Shown here one piece after another: positions 10,717 to 22,117 of a DNA stretch of 64,000 nt (within the stretch, counting starts at the first letter, position 1; each line of letters starts with the position of its first letter). Location: positions 32,170,004-32,234,003 of the forward strand of contig OZ037765.1 of assembly GCA_964035545.1 (NCBI GenBank), given 5' to 3'. Both the position numbers and the translations under genes were made by a program. This DNA is from Bugula neritina (taxonomy: Eukaryota; Bryozoa; Gymnolaemata; Cheilostomatida; Bugulidae). Under the pieces are notes generated by a model. That model was not told where the DNA came from. It searched no databases and saw only the letters and a program-made list of their open reading frames with translations.

Positions 10717-13700
10717 TTTTATGATATGATGGCCACTGATTGTAAGCTAACGTACGTGTATCACTAAAACATCTCCACACCCAGAAATACTGGCACACAG
10801 TTGCAACTTACTCATTAGCGAAGGAGGTCCTTCATACAGTTCCATGATTGGTGAGTTTAGCCAACACTCAGCCAATCAGATAAGAGTATTAGCCTAACAG
10901 AACAGTGGTGTGTGCATCAGCATTTGATTGTGCTATAGCATTGCATTAGGACCACAGTTCTGCAGTTCAACCTTACTCGTATAGTGTAGACTGAAACAGT
11001 TAACATCGGCATTAAAGAAAATATGTAACTTGAGTTTGTATTCTGAAGAAGACAGATTGATGATAGTTCATTACGTGGCCGTGAAAAATATTGTGGAAAA
11101 GGGCGGAAATGATGTGAAATGTTCAACTTGAGAGAATAAGATTTAGTATTTCAGAACACCTTAAGAAGAAAATTGTAATGTGTGCTTTAATGAATTACTT
11201 TTCAAACTTACTGTAATAGAGCAAACATTATAGTGAGAAATGTGAACACAGCAAAGAGCTGAGTATATAGGCTAAAAGTTACTCTAAACACAAGATACAG
11301 AAATATAATTGTAACAACATATGTAACACTAATTCTAATAGACCAACTCATATACTTATCATATGATGATCTCAATGAGTATTACTAGAATGTATTGCTA
11401 TTATATTTATATAATGACTCATAGTCGGCGACTATGAGTATGACTGCCAGACTCAGTACACCAACACTATAACTACGACAATATCGTATTCATGGTGATA
11501 GCGGTAATTATTATAGTAGAGTTACACCCACACTCAATACAGCACTCATACTGATACTTACAGGTACTGTTAGAGTCATACTCAGTAGTCAGTACCAAAG
11601 TATCAGTACGGACATGATACTCATACACTGTAGAGTTATACACTTACAAACTATCTACATTTACAGTCAATGTCATACTCATACTGATAGTCATACTCAT
11701 ACTGGTAGTTTCACTTGTCCATTTTTAACTTTACACGTATTGATATTGTTAGTTTTACTCTTAAATCAAAGATCAACTTTAACAATAGGTTTTATACTCA
11801 TAGTTGTTATTATTACATTTAGTTTTACTATAAGTATAATTATGAGTGTTACTATTAGGATAACTATTAGTATAACATTTAACAAGTACAACTGTATTAT
11901 TATAAGTCTAAGATTACGAATATATATTAGTATTACTATTATATTAGTATAAGTATTACTACTACAATTTTACAACAATTTACAATTAGAATATTTATAC
12001 TTATAGTACATTTAATACGAATAAATATAATCATAGTATTACTATTAGTATTACTATTTGCCATACTGATACTCATATACACATAGTGACTCACTGATTG
12101 TGAGTGTAAGTGATAACTGATACGCCTACGGACACTGACAGTCATACTGATACTCATAGGCATAAGACAAGTCATACTTATACTTATAGTCAGTTATACT
12201 GATACTTATACTGGAAGTAAATCCCAATTTCAATCTGATACTGAATAGTCATAGTGAGTATCATTATCCTAGTCATACTCTTGACTCTTAAAGTTAATAT
12301 TTATTTTACAGTTCAACTTCATTAGTTGTTACAGTCATATTGATATACTAAATGTAATACCAATAGGCAATAGCATAGGAATATTTAAAATTATTTATAC
12401 TATATTTATAAGTATTACAGAATTCTATAACTTATAAGTATAAGTATTAGTATACCTATCACATTTACTATAACTATAAGTATAAGTATAAGCATAACTG
12501 TAAGACAAGTGTAAGACATAGTCATAGTGATAGAGTAAGAGTAAGACTAACAGTAACAATAAGTGTAACCAACTCTAAGTCTAAATGAGTAAACCTAACA
12601 GTAATTCCAAGTGCTAGTACTAGTAGTAGTAGTACTACTACTAGTCACTATTACTACTACTACTAGTCACTAGTACTAGTAGTAGTACTACTACTACTAC
12701 TAGTAGTACTACTACTAGTAGTAGTAGTACTACTACTAGTCACTATTACTACTACTACTAGTCACTAGTACTAGTAGTAGTAGTACTACGTCTACTACTA
12801 CTAGTAGTAGTAATAGTAGTACTAGTACTAATAGCAGTACACTGAGTACAGTACTAGTAGTACTAGTAGTAGTAGTAGTAGTAGTAAGACTAAGAATAAC
12901 AATAACTATAAGTATAAGTATAAGACTAAGAGTAAGACTCAGTAACTGTAAGACTAAGAAAGAGTAAGTATTACTATTAGTATAAGTATTAGTATTACAT
13001 TTACTATTACTATTAGTATTAGTATTACTATTAGTATTAGTATTACTATTTGAGTATTACTATTAGTATTAGTAATACTAATACTAATAGTATTAGTATA
13101 ACTATAAGTATAAGTATAACTATAAGTATAAGTATAACCGTTAGGCGTTATAACTTATATTTATATTATTACTGCACTAGCAAAAACCATGCATATATTC
13201 TTACAATATTTTACGACTGTCACTGCCTTTTATAATATTAATAACAGTAAGCTAAGTTTGAAACAAATTTGTAACAAAAACTACTGCGTAAGTTCTACTT
13301 CTCGTTCCTCGTTTCAGATTTTATCATGGAAACGTTTAATGGCGAAAATAGCGCGTATTCCTAGAAATCTCGCATACTGTTGTTGAAGGGTCTACGTTCA
13401 CCCTTCTCTGATCGTAGAGAGCAAAGTTTAAGCATCAATAACCTCCTTTTTATCGATTTCATCATTGCGTTATAAAAGATATTTTTTCGACAGAACATGG
13501 TCATTAGAACTTAACAAAAGAACACGACTCCAACCGATAATGAGCTTATAAATGTGAGCCTTTCACCGAGTCAGCTTTTTGTATTTGTCATATTCGTAAT
13601 GTATTTTTATACACTGAACTGGAAAATAGTTTTTATTGTTTATTGTTTTTATAGATCTATGCACAGTGTTGTACTTGAAGTTATTGCAAAGCGAAATGTG

Positions 13701-14770
13701 AGTATTATTAGTGTATAACGTATATAATATTGTTTGATATTAGACTTGGTATACTAAAATATACATATAAAGTAAGATTTTTTGTTGATAAAGTTAAACA
13801 GAGTAAACTTTTACTTACTCTGTCAGTGTCTCTTAGTTTATAATTATTTTCAGCTTTTAATTATTGATATAAATAATTTTAATTGAATTAATAATCTATC
13901 TAAATTTTTATTTTCAATTAAAATTTATTTTCAACTCAAATCTCAAAGTCAATATGAATATGAATAACTATAAGTTAAGGTATAACTATTACTATAACTA
14001 TAAGTATAACTATAAGTATAAGTTCACTATAACTATAAGTTGCTGTAATAAAGTAATAAACTTAAAGTATAACTATAGCATCTATTATTATTTTTACTGA
14101 ATTGAATCTTAATAATAATGATTATTATTTTGAATATATTTTTAATAATATTATTTAATAATATTATTATTCCTAATATTTGTAATTTAAATTACTAATT
14201 GTTGTTCAACTCATTCAAGCATCTGCTTTAATTTAAAGCTGTAATTTTAAATATATTTAAAGCAGTTGAAAAACTAATAGTTAGATGGTGCTGAATGTCT
14301 AAAAAAGTAATTGTCATCACTAAGCTTACAGTTACAGTTTTCTCTGTTTTGTCAGTCTGAAAGTGATTGATTGATGTTTATATTAAATGGCAAACACTTT
14401 TATGGTATTTTAATCAAATAAATTCTGTATTTCAGTGTTACTTATTGTTTATTTTTAGGTTTTATGATAGCCTATGTATATATTATCAAAGACTCATAAA
14501 AATGTTATGTAAAGCAACATCAAACTAGTGCAATCTCTAACCTAAACTAGTTGGTAAGTACCAAGACTCTGCAGCTATACTATCCCTATTTTTATATGTT
14601 GTTGCTTTTTTAGATTACTTAGCGTAGTCTGTAATTTTCTTTACTGTTAGTAAAGCATTTATTCTGCTTGCAAACAAATTTATCAATTAAATTTATTAAT
14701 CAAAGTTTTTATTTTTAATGCTAGAGTTTGAGGTTCTGCTTTAAATTGATCTTGTCTGGTCTCAGACTTC
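10717..14770. other. Intergenic region between divergent USPL1-like and FBXW8-like genes
   Basis: No coding segment recognised in 4 kb. From about 11400 to 13150 the sequence is cryptically simple: TCATACTCATACTGATAC-type hexamer mixtures, then ACT/AGT triplets, then AGTATTAGTATTACTATT and TATAAGTATAAC mixtures. Between 13150 and 14770 it is AT-rich with no pattern. The promoters of both genes should lie here; a GCGA/GCGC-containing stretch at 13330-13560 is the least AT-rich part but I cannot place a TSS. Confidence 0.6.
12611..12895. repeat. Palindromic (AGT)n/(ACT)n array with 95-bp higher-order repeat
   Basis: Blocks of AGT alternate with blocks of ACT, so neighbouring blocks are reverse complements and can fold back on themselves. 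A segment around CTAGTCACTATTACTAC recurs with a 95-bp offset (12646 and 12741). Confidence 0.85.
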
Positions 14771-17700
14771 ATGTCAATGGATTTAAAACCAAGTACCACT
14801 GATGAGTCTGATAAGAGTCACGTTCAGAGAGACGACTATAAGACAAAACGTAATCATCAAGGTAACCTTGACACTCATTCAGATCTTCAGTTATTTAGAG
14901 ATGAGTGGAAAAGGGAGTTGTCTTCTCAAAATACTGATGATTCAAATTTGCCATCAACTTCAGGACTTGCCCACAACGATAATTCTGTAAGTTGTAAGAA
15001 CTATCATATACCCATATGCTTTTTGCGAAATGCAAATGCTCAATTTTTAAATTGTGAGAATATGTTAACTTGTTTTATAATTACTCAATTTAGTTGCTCG
15101 ACTGTACAGTGGAGGACACAACTCCTCAAGCTCATGAGTTGGTGGGATACAGTGAATCGCCTTTCCCTTTCCAGTTTACAGATAGTTTATTGAGGAGCTG
15201 GCAAGAGACTCCGCCAACTGTAAGTGTTAAAATAACAGAATATATACTAATACTGGACTTAATATATACTAATACTGCACTTAATATATACTGATACTGG
15301 ACTTAATATATATTTATATACCAATAATGGACTATCAATTCTCAACTTGAGTTTTTCAACTTGATGAATTTTCATTTTCGTAGACTCAACTTTACAGTTT
15401 TGTTGTAGAAAGGAAAGAGAAAGCTGTCACTAGCATCTACTCCTACTACTAGACAGTTAGATGGTGGTCAGACTTGTAATAAGAAAGCTAGAACATCTCT
15501 AGTGGACGTCTTCATCAATGATTTAGTCAGTTTATTTTATAGCTTACCTACTTACTGTACCAACTATTATTATTTTAAACAGTGAACATTTAAAGTATAG
15601 TAGAAAATCTACTCTGGCATACATGTAACAAGCTGATGTTTGCATTGCAGAATGAGTTGGATGACGTGCCTTTCTTTGACGTGAGTTTACCGAGAGAGAT
15701 TGCAGTTAAAATATTTGGTTTCCTGGAGATGAAGGATCTATGCGCATGCTCACAGGTAACTTCTTGTGAATTATTGAGATGTGGATGAAAATTAAAGAAC
15801 CAAAGCAGAAACTTTAATATTTTTACCCATGGGCTTTTAATAAGAAAGTTTTACTCATGCTATTAATGTTTATTCAATTTATATACTTTAAAGTTTTAGA
15901 ATGTATAAAAGTGTTAGCAGTTGTTTGTTCTTAGTATAACAAAATGATCAGTGTAATGATTATTTATTGCTAATTGAAGTAAATGTATTCATGTTTCTCA
16001 TAATAATTTTTATGATTACTGTTATCTTTTTGTTATAGAAATATAGAATTTTTATCTATCGCTATTAGCTAATAATATGTTACAATGTAATAGGTCAGCA
16101 AAGCCTGGAATACTATAGCCAACGACAGCGTCATCTGGGAGAAAGTCTACCACAATCTCCAGTCTACATTCACTGGACACTCTAAAGTCATGGACTCCAC
16201 TGACTGGAAACTCACAGTTAAGGACTGTTATATCAAGACTAAGACTTTACTTATGAACTGGAAGGTGAGAGTTCTTAGGCTGAAGTGATTAGTAGTAAAT
16301 ATAGTTATAGTTTCCCTTGTAGGAAGTTATATGCCTTTATCTACTTTATATATTTTTCTGTTGCTTGAGTGCTTTTACATCAACTAGTTTTCCTTACATA
16401 CATAAATATATAGGGAATTGTTTTACTTGACTAAGTTTCATAAACACATCCAACTTATAATAAAGATTATGTTGCCTTTTAACTTGACATTTGTTGGTGT
16501 TTTTTTATTTTTCTGCAACATTACAGAAGTCTGTTTTGTATCAAAAAGTAATAGCAGAAGTTACATAACAACCAAGCTTTAGCTATAACAGTGCTCTGTA
16601 TCCTAACACTATTATACAAGTTACTTTCATTAAATGGTCTTGTAGTTTGTAGCCAAAAGCTTGGTTGTTTTTGTATTTTCATTACCCTTCTTGTAATAAA
16701 TTTTATTCTTGAACTTTAAGCTCAAATAGACGTTTGAAGTCTTTTTAATACACTACGTAGGAGCACAAATGCCACACCACATACTACCACCATGCTAGGG
16801 GAGGTATACTTACAGCTGTGCACTCATTGGACAATCTCGTAGCAGCTGGGTGAGTTTCTATTGGCTGTTTGTTACAGTGCTTACAGCTAATTGGTTGACC
16901 TAAACTCTCATCAATATCTTATAGATCTGATACCAGTTTGAAATAACCAGTAGTATTTCTAGCTAGTATGGAATGTTATTAACCATTCATTATTAGCAAA
17001 ATATAATAACATTGTAATAAAATTACTTTATTTATTGTTCACAGAGAGCATAAATGTCTATTAGTAATAAGTAATTAATTTGATTTTAATATTCTTTGAA
17101 ACTGCTATTCAAGTATAAATGCAGCGCAATTGTTTAAATTTTGAACTTCTTAGAAATTTCAATGTAGCCAATATGTGATATGTAGCTCAAATTGTATTAT
17201 ATTGCTCATTGCAATAGTTATATATATTTTATTCTAACATATATATGATATATAATTATAGAATATTATTTATCACAATAGTTATACTAACGGACAGATT
17301 AGAACATGGGACATTCTCACTCACACATCGCAGACGTACGAATCTAGTAACAAATCTCTCGTACTCGTCAATGAAGACGAAGATGACCTTGGCACGTCGG
17401 AGAACTCCGTGACCTGTTTGAAACTCGGTCTAAACGACCAACTAATAGCCGGCTATAAACATGGTCAGTACTAGTTAGCAACCTGATGTCTATTTCACAT
17501 AGCCTATTCGAAGTTGTCTTCTTTTTAGCGACTGATATGAATAGTTACATGGGATGCATTGGAAAATTATACTAAATTAACAATGTGTTGGTACTTATGT
17601 GTTTGCATTTATTTATTTACATCAATTCCTCTTAAACATTATGTTTTAAAACTGTTTGATTTTTTTATTATAGTGGTTTATATTACATATTTACAAACAG

Positions 17701-20700
17701 AGCTTGTTGTGCTGTGAGTTTAATTTTTAATATTTTGTCATAATGCCATTATTTTCTAAAAAGAAAATAACTCCTGACAAATTTTATGTTGAGTATTCCA
17801 AAGCTTGCTATTTTGTGTCTACACACTGTTTGTAGTGCACCTATGTAACACTACAGTGTACCCACGTAACACTACTTCTAGCTCAGGTGTACCCATGTAA
17901 CACTACTTCTAGGTCAGGTTCAGACGTGGAGTCAGTTAGACCCCGAGTGTATGGCTGTCTACGACTTTCCGGATTATTCCGTAGAGGAAGTGATATCTCA
18001 GGAGAACCTCTTCTATGCGTTTGTAAAACACCGGCAGGATAGGAGTTGCTTCATCAAGGTGCTGAATCAGACTGAAAGAGGTATAAGTGTAGCCGACAGT
18101 GTTAGTCTGAGAGAGATGGACGAAACGTGGACTTTACCCAAAGTAAGCCCTAGTCACTTCAATTATTATAATTGGCTGCTACCTCATTGTCAATATTACT
18201 CTCACATCTGTTGAGGAGGGAGCAGGCATGGTTTAGACTCAGGCCTTCCTACAGGTGGCCCCAGGGCCGGATGTGGCCCCCAGCCTACATTTATGTGGTC
18301 TTCAAAGACATAACACATAAATTTATTTTTCACACTGTATATGAATTAGAGAGGAACACCACCTGTTAACTGTCTTATTTATACAAATGCTGTTGGGCAG
18401 CCCTACTCTAGACTCTAGGGGTTAGAGCGAAGGCCCAGTTTGATGTAAGGAAGAACATTCGATCACAATTGCTTCTGAATCTCAGTGAAAACCCTCAAAC
18501 CTCCATGTAAGCATTCAGCATGGTAAGAGACATGGTCCATAGCTGCTGGGAGTCCTTTGTTATCAGGGAGCCTTAACTGTACACAGACCGAGGTTTATCT
18601 TGAAGAGTTTTCAAGCATTATATAAATATTCTGTTGTAAACTGTATATAAATATGAAAAGTTGTAAAATAATATTTTGTTGGCTCAACTATTTAATATGT
18701 TGACGTTAAGTTCAACATAGTAAACTTGTAAACTATGTTTTGGTGTAGCGATTGTTGACAGCAATGTTTTAGTTAACTGATTGTTGAGTTGAGTGTTTTA
18801 CGCTGCGTCATGCCTGTTTGGTTTACTTTACTACATGTAAGTATGTTAATTGTTTGTTATACAGCTTGCTGCTCATCTTATGCTTATTCAATGCATTACT
18901 TAGTATATATTCAATGCGTTACTCAGTATATATTCAATGCATTACTCAGTATATATTCAATGCATTACTCAGTATATATTCAATGCATTACTCAGTATAT
19001 ATTCAATGCATTACTCAGTATATATTCAATGCATTACTCAGTGTATATTCAATGCATTACTCAGTATATATTCAATGCATTACTCAGTATATATTCAATG
19101 TATTATAACATATTCAGTGTGTATCATCAGTTACCTTCCCGTGTTGTAGATTGTGATGGCTCCCCTGACCTCTACTGCTATCCTCTATTTAACCAGAGAC
19201 TCCTTTAATATTCACAAGTCCAGTACGGGGCCGTACCACCTGTCCCGTCACTCTGTAACTCAAATTGAAGAATTCTATGCTACTCACTTCACTTACCTGG
19301 AGAGCAGCACTCGGTGTATAAATCTTGGTTTCACGTCACATCTTGGTCTTCAGGCAGAGTATAAGGTAAGTATAGTGTAAGTACGTCTTTCCTTGGTCTG
19401 CAGGCCGAGTATAAAGTAAGTATAGTGTAAGTACGTCACATATTGGTTTGCAGGCAGAGTATAAGGTAAGTATAGTGTAAGTACATCACATCTTGGTCTG
19501 CAGGCAGAGTATAAGGTAAGTTTAGTGTAAGTGCATCACATCTTGGTCTACAGGCAGAGTATAAGGTAAGTTTAGTGTAAGTACATCACATCTTGGGCTA
19601 CAGGCAGAGTATAAAGTAAGTGTAGTGTACGTTAATTAAATTTACCAGCTCCTGGCAATGTGCTACCAGTTGAAACGATGTAATAAATTTAGCTATAAAA
19701 ATATTCATTGAATATTTGTCATTGTGTGTTAAATCTTATGGGTTTATGCTATATGCAATAAAAATGCTATAAAATTGTATTCCATTATTTTTATATAAAC
19801 AATTTTCAGTTATTTTTTGGGGGGGAGTTAGTGAACACCATTAAGTAGATTTTTTTTGCCAGCATAATTTGAGATGAAATTTTTGAAATCTTGAAATTAC
19901 CTGCTAAACTAAGGTTTGTTTATCTTTTAAATTAAGTAACCATTTGCAAATGTATATAATGGATTTCATGATAATGATTCTAATAGCTAGCTGGAGTTCT
20001 AGAACATGTGTTGAACATGTAGCCTTACTACCACAACCTCTTGTTACGCCTGTAGGTGAGGTTGTATGACCCAGACTCCCTGAAGATGGTGTCAGATCTG
20101 AGAGGGCATACATCACAGGTCACTTGTATTGACAGCTCGTTCCCCTCTGGTTCTCTTCTGGTCACTGGATGTCATGACAGAAGGTGGGTCATCTTACAGT
20201 ATAACGTAATCCACCACTGCCTTTGGCGGGCTTATGAGTGTGTAATAGCACAGGATTTTGGTATTTCAACTTTTGCTCTTATTCTTAATAATCCAGAGTT
20301 GGGTTAATAAATTTTTGTCATAGTTTTTTTCGTTTTGATCAAAAACACAGACCGCGAGTAGTTTCTTTGATAAATTGATTCGAGTTAGAGAGCTGGGCTG
20401 CTATCAAAAGATTAGCAGAGTAATAGTGACTGAGTGTTGGGGTAGTTGATAGTTATCAGTCACTCCTTGTCAGTCAGTGAACTATGTGAGTTGAGTCACC
20501 ATAACTATTGGTGCTGTAGAGTCAGACTGTATGATACCAGACTACCTTCTGCTGCCGTACACACATACATGGGTCATCCCATGTCCGTTACCTGCATCCA
20601 ATCAGACGACTGGAAGATCATATCAGGAGACGAGGAGGGTTACATCTGCGTCTGGGATCAGAGAATGGGTGCCAAGTTCTGGGAGTCCCAGAGCAGGTGA

Positions 20701-22117
20701 GTCTTGTGGTTCAAAGTGCTACTCTAGTGTTAAGGTTCCCCAGTAGCCCCTCTAGTGTAATGGTAGCACTTTCGCTTGCAAGTTGGAAGTCTGGGGTTCG
20801 ATTCCCAGTAGGGGTGAAAATTTTTACAATTACCATCAATTTTCAGTTAACTTGATACAAAATGTCATCTTATTACTTATTACTATTAACTTAATGTCAT
20901 CTGGTACAGTATTGAGATAACTCTTACTACTTACTCTGCCATCTTATTCACTACTCTTTTATAATATGTGCCCTGCGTATGTTGCCTGCTGCTATGTTTG
21001 AGTTTCTGCTACCCATTTCTGCACTCGCTAACCAGCAGTATGTATCCAATATAATATGAGTTGTCTTCCTTTTCTTGGACAGCATCTATGTAGTAAAATT
21101 AAAAAAACCATGTCAGTTATTGGTAGAGTTTAACTATGTTGTATAAATAACAAGTAATTGCTGATTATAAATACTGATGTTTTACTGACTGAATTTACGA
21201 TAAGATTTAATGTGTCACTTTTATTGTTTTCAAAATGTTTCATTTTACATTAATGCTTTTTTCTGAAAAAAGTATGTTATTCACACGTTTCATACTGCTA
21301 TATATAGTATATTTTGCTGTTTTTGCCTATCAAAATATTATGTAATGCAAATATTATATTAATGATTCAACAGACACCCTGTGAAGTACTTGAAGTTCAC
21401 CTGCAACCACCTGGTGTCTGCCAACATCCCTATTCAGTCACCTGAGGAGCAGTTTGACTATGACAGAATGACTCACCTCAGGTATATATTACTACATATT
21501 ATATGACAGGTGTATATTACTACATATTATATGACAGGTATATATTACTACATATTATATGACAGGTATATATTACTACATATTATATGACAGGTATATA
21601 TAACTACATATTATATGACAGGTGTATATTACTACATATTATATGACAGGTATATATAACTACATATTATATGACAGGTGTATAATACTACATAATTTAT
21701 CCAAATTGTCTATTACTGTATAGATATTGATATAATTATGTGAAACATGCAATACTACTATATACTACTATACACTACTATACACTACTATATACTACTA
21801 TATACTACTATATACTGCTATATAACATATACTACTATATAATACTATATACTGCTATGCACTACTATGCACTACTATGCACTACTATATAGTATACTCT
21901 ACTATATAGTACTATACATTACTATATAATTGTACTACTATCAATTATATACTATATAATGGAATGACATTTCAGGTATAGAGGACGACTCCAAGTTAGT
22001 GATTTTAGAATCGACCAATCAAACACATCTCTTCCATCTATATGTTCTTCAAGTTACGACATGCCGGATGCGTCCAATTACAACCTTTCTCTTATTACAC
22101 CTTACGACGTCATCTAA
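14771..22117 (+). CDS. FBXW8: FBXW8-like F-box/WD40 protein (668 aa, 13 exons)
   Basis: Likely substrate receptor of an SCF-type ubiquitin ligase; FBXW8 is the F-box partner of CUL7 in vertebrates. Exons: 14771-14986, 15094-15219, 15409-15525, 15651-15755, 16094-16264, 16761-16849, 17282-17463, 17913-18142, 19150-19365, 20056-20183, 20520-20696, 21374-21481 and 21976-22117 (TAA). They total 2007 nt and close in frame. Residues 1-153 are polar. The F-box (about 160-205) reads LPREIAVKIFGFLEMKDLCA then VSKAWNTIANDSVIWEKVY. WD40-type blades follow: GYTNGQIRTWDILT, KHGQVQTWSQLDP, YKVRLYDPDSL, DRRVRLYDTRLP, ISGDEEGYICVWDQRMG. The end RYRGRLQVSDFRIDQ...PYDVI resembles the FBXW8 tail, which favours FBXW8 over other FBXW proteins. 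ATG 14771 is preceded by CTCAG, so an upstream non-coding exon is possible. Exons 9 and 12 adjoin tandem donor repeats. Confidence 0.9.
16567..16669. repeat. Inverted repeat in FBXW8 intron 5 (14-bp perfect arms)
   Basis: AACAACCAAGCTTT at 16567-16580 is exactly reverse-complemented at 16656-16669 with a 75-bp loop. It may be a small foldback/MITE relic; no target duplication was recognised. Confidence 0.6.
17822..17917 (+). repeat. 31-bp duplication of the 3' splice site of FBXW8 exon 8
   Basis: CACTACTTCTAG occurs at 17870 and 17901, each copy followed by a second AG (CTCAG, GTCAG); a shorter third relative (GTAACACTACAG) lies near 17845. Only the AG ending at 17912 restores the WD40 frame (GQVQTW). 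Confidence 0.8.
18888..19104 (+). repeat. 23-bp minisatellite upstream of FBXW8 exon 9, about 9 copies
   Basis: Units containing TATTCAATGCATTACTCAG repeat with a 23-bp period and end 45 bp before the exon 9 acceptor. Because 23 is not a multiple of 3 and no unit contains a stop in any plus frame, all three frames remain open here. The resulting Tyr/Cys/Ile-rich ORFs are repeat artefacts. Confidence 0.9.
19331..19630 (+). repeat. Six 50-bp tandem copies of the exon 9 end plus its splice donor
   Basis: Copies start at 19331, 19381, 19431, 19481, 19531 and 19581. Copy 1 contains the coding end of FBXW8 exon 9. Each copy repeats TTGGTCT(G/A/T)CAG, then the 12 bases GCAGAGTATAAG (A-E-Y-K; GCCGAG in copy 2), then GTAAGT (AGTAAGT in copies 2 and 6). 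Copies 2-6 thus resemble 12-nt mini-exons flanked by CAG and GTAAGT. Confidence 0.95.
20746..20816 (+). tRNA. tRNA-like sequence in FBXW8 intron 11 (loop reads GCA, Cys-like), probably a SINE or pseudogene
   Basis: A 71-nt cloverleaf-like sequence: acceptor strands GCCCCTC/TAGGGGT pair with one mismatch, D stem GTGT/GCAC, and B box GGTTCGATTCC is perfect. The anticodon loop TTGCAAG would give GCA, but its stem is weak (two wobbles, one mismatch) and the T loop is one base too long. This favours a tRNA pseudogene or the head of a tRNA-derived SINE over a functional tRNA-Cys. Confidence 0.5.
21482..21700 (+). repeat. 28-bp tandem repeat starting exactly at the FBXW8 exon 12 donor (7 copies)
   Basis: The first unit starts at the intron's first base; units start at 21482, 21510, 21538 and onward to about 21677, with a decayed eighth. 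Each unit starts GTRTAT and ends TGACAG, so each junction reads ACAG/GTRTAT, mimicking the true TCAG/GTATAT donor. Confidence 0.95.
21750..21960. repeat. Degenerate ACTACTAT simple repeat
   Basis: Irregular (TATACTAC)n sequence occupies the remainder of FBXW8 intron 12. Confidence 0.8.

Noticed and set aside
17918-17930. Acceptor AG at 17917 for FBXW8 exon 8
   Set aside because: It would put the WD40 exon out of frame; the AG ending at 17912 gives the conserved GQVQTW sequence.
18789-19208. Overlapping plus-strand ORFs in all three frames (up to 139 codons)
   Set aside because: Produced by the stop-free 23-bp minisatellite; only the downstream part from 19150 is a real FBXW8 exon, and it uses a splice acceptor.
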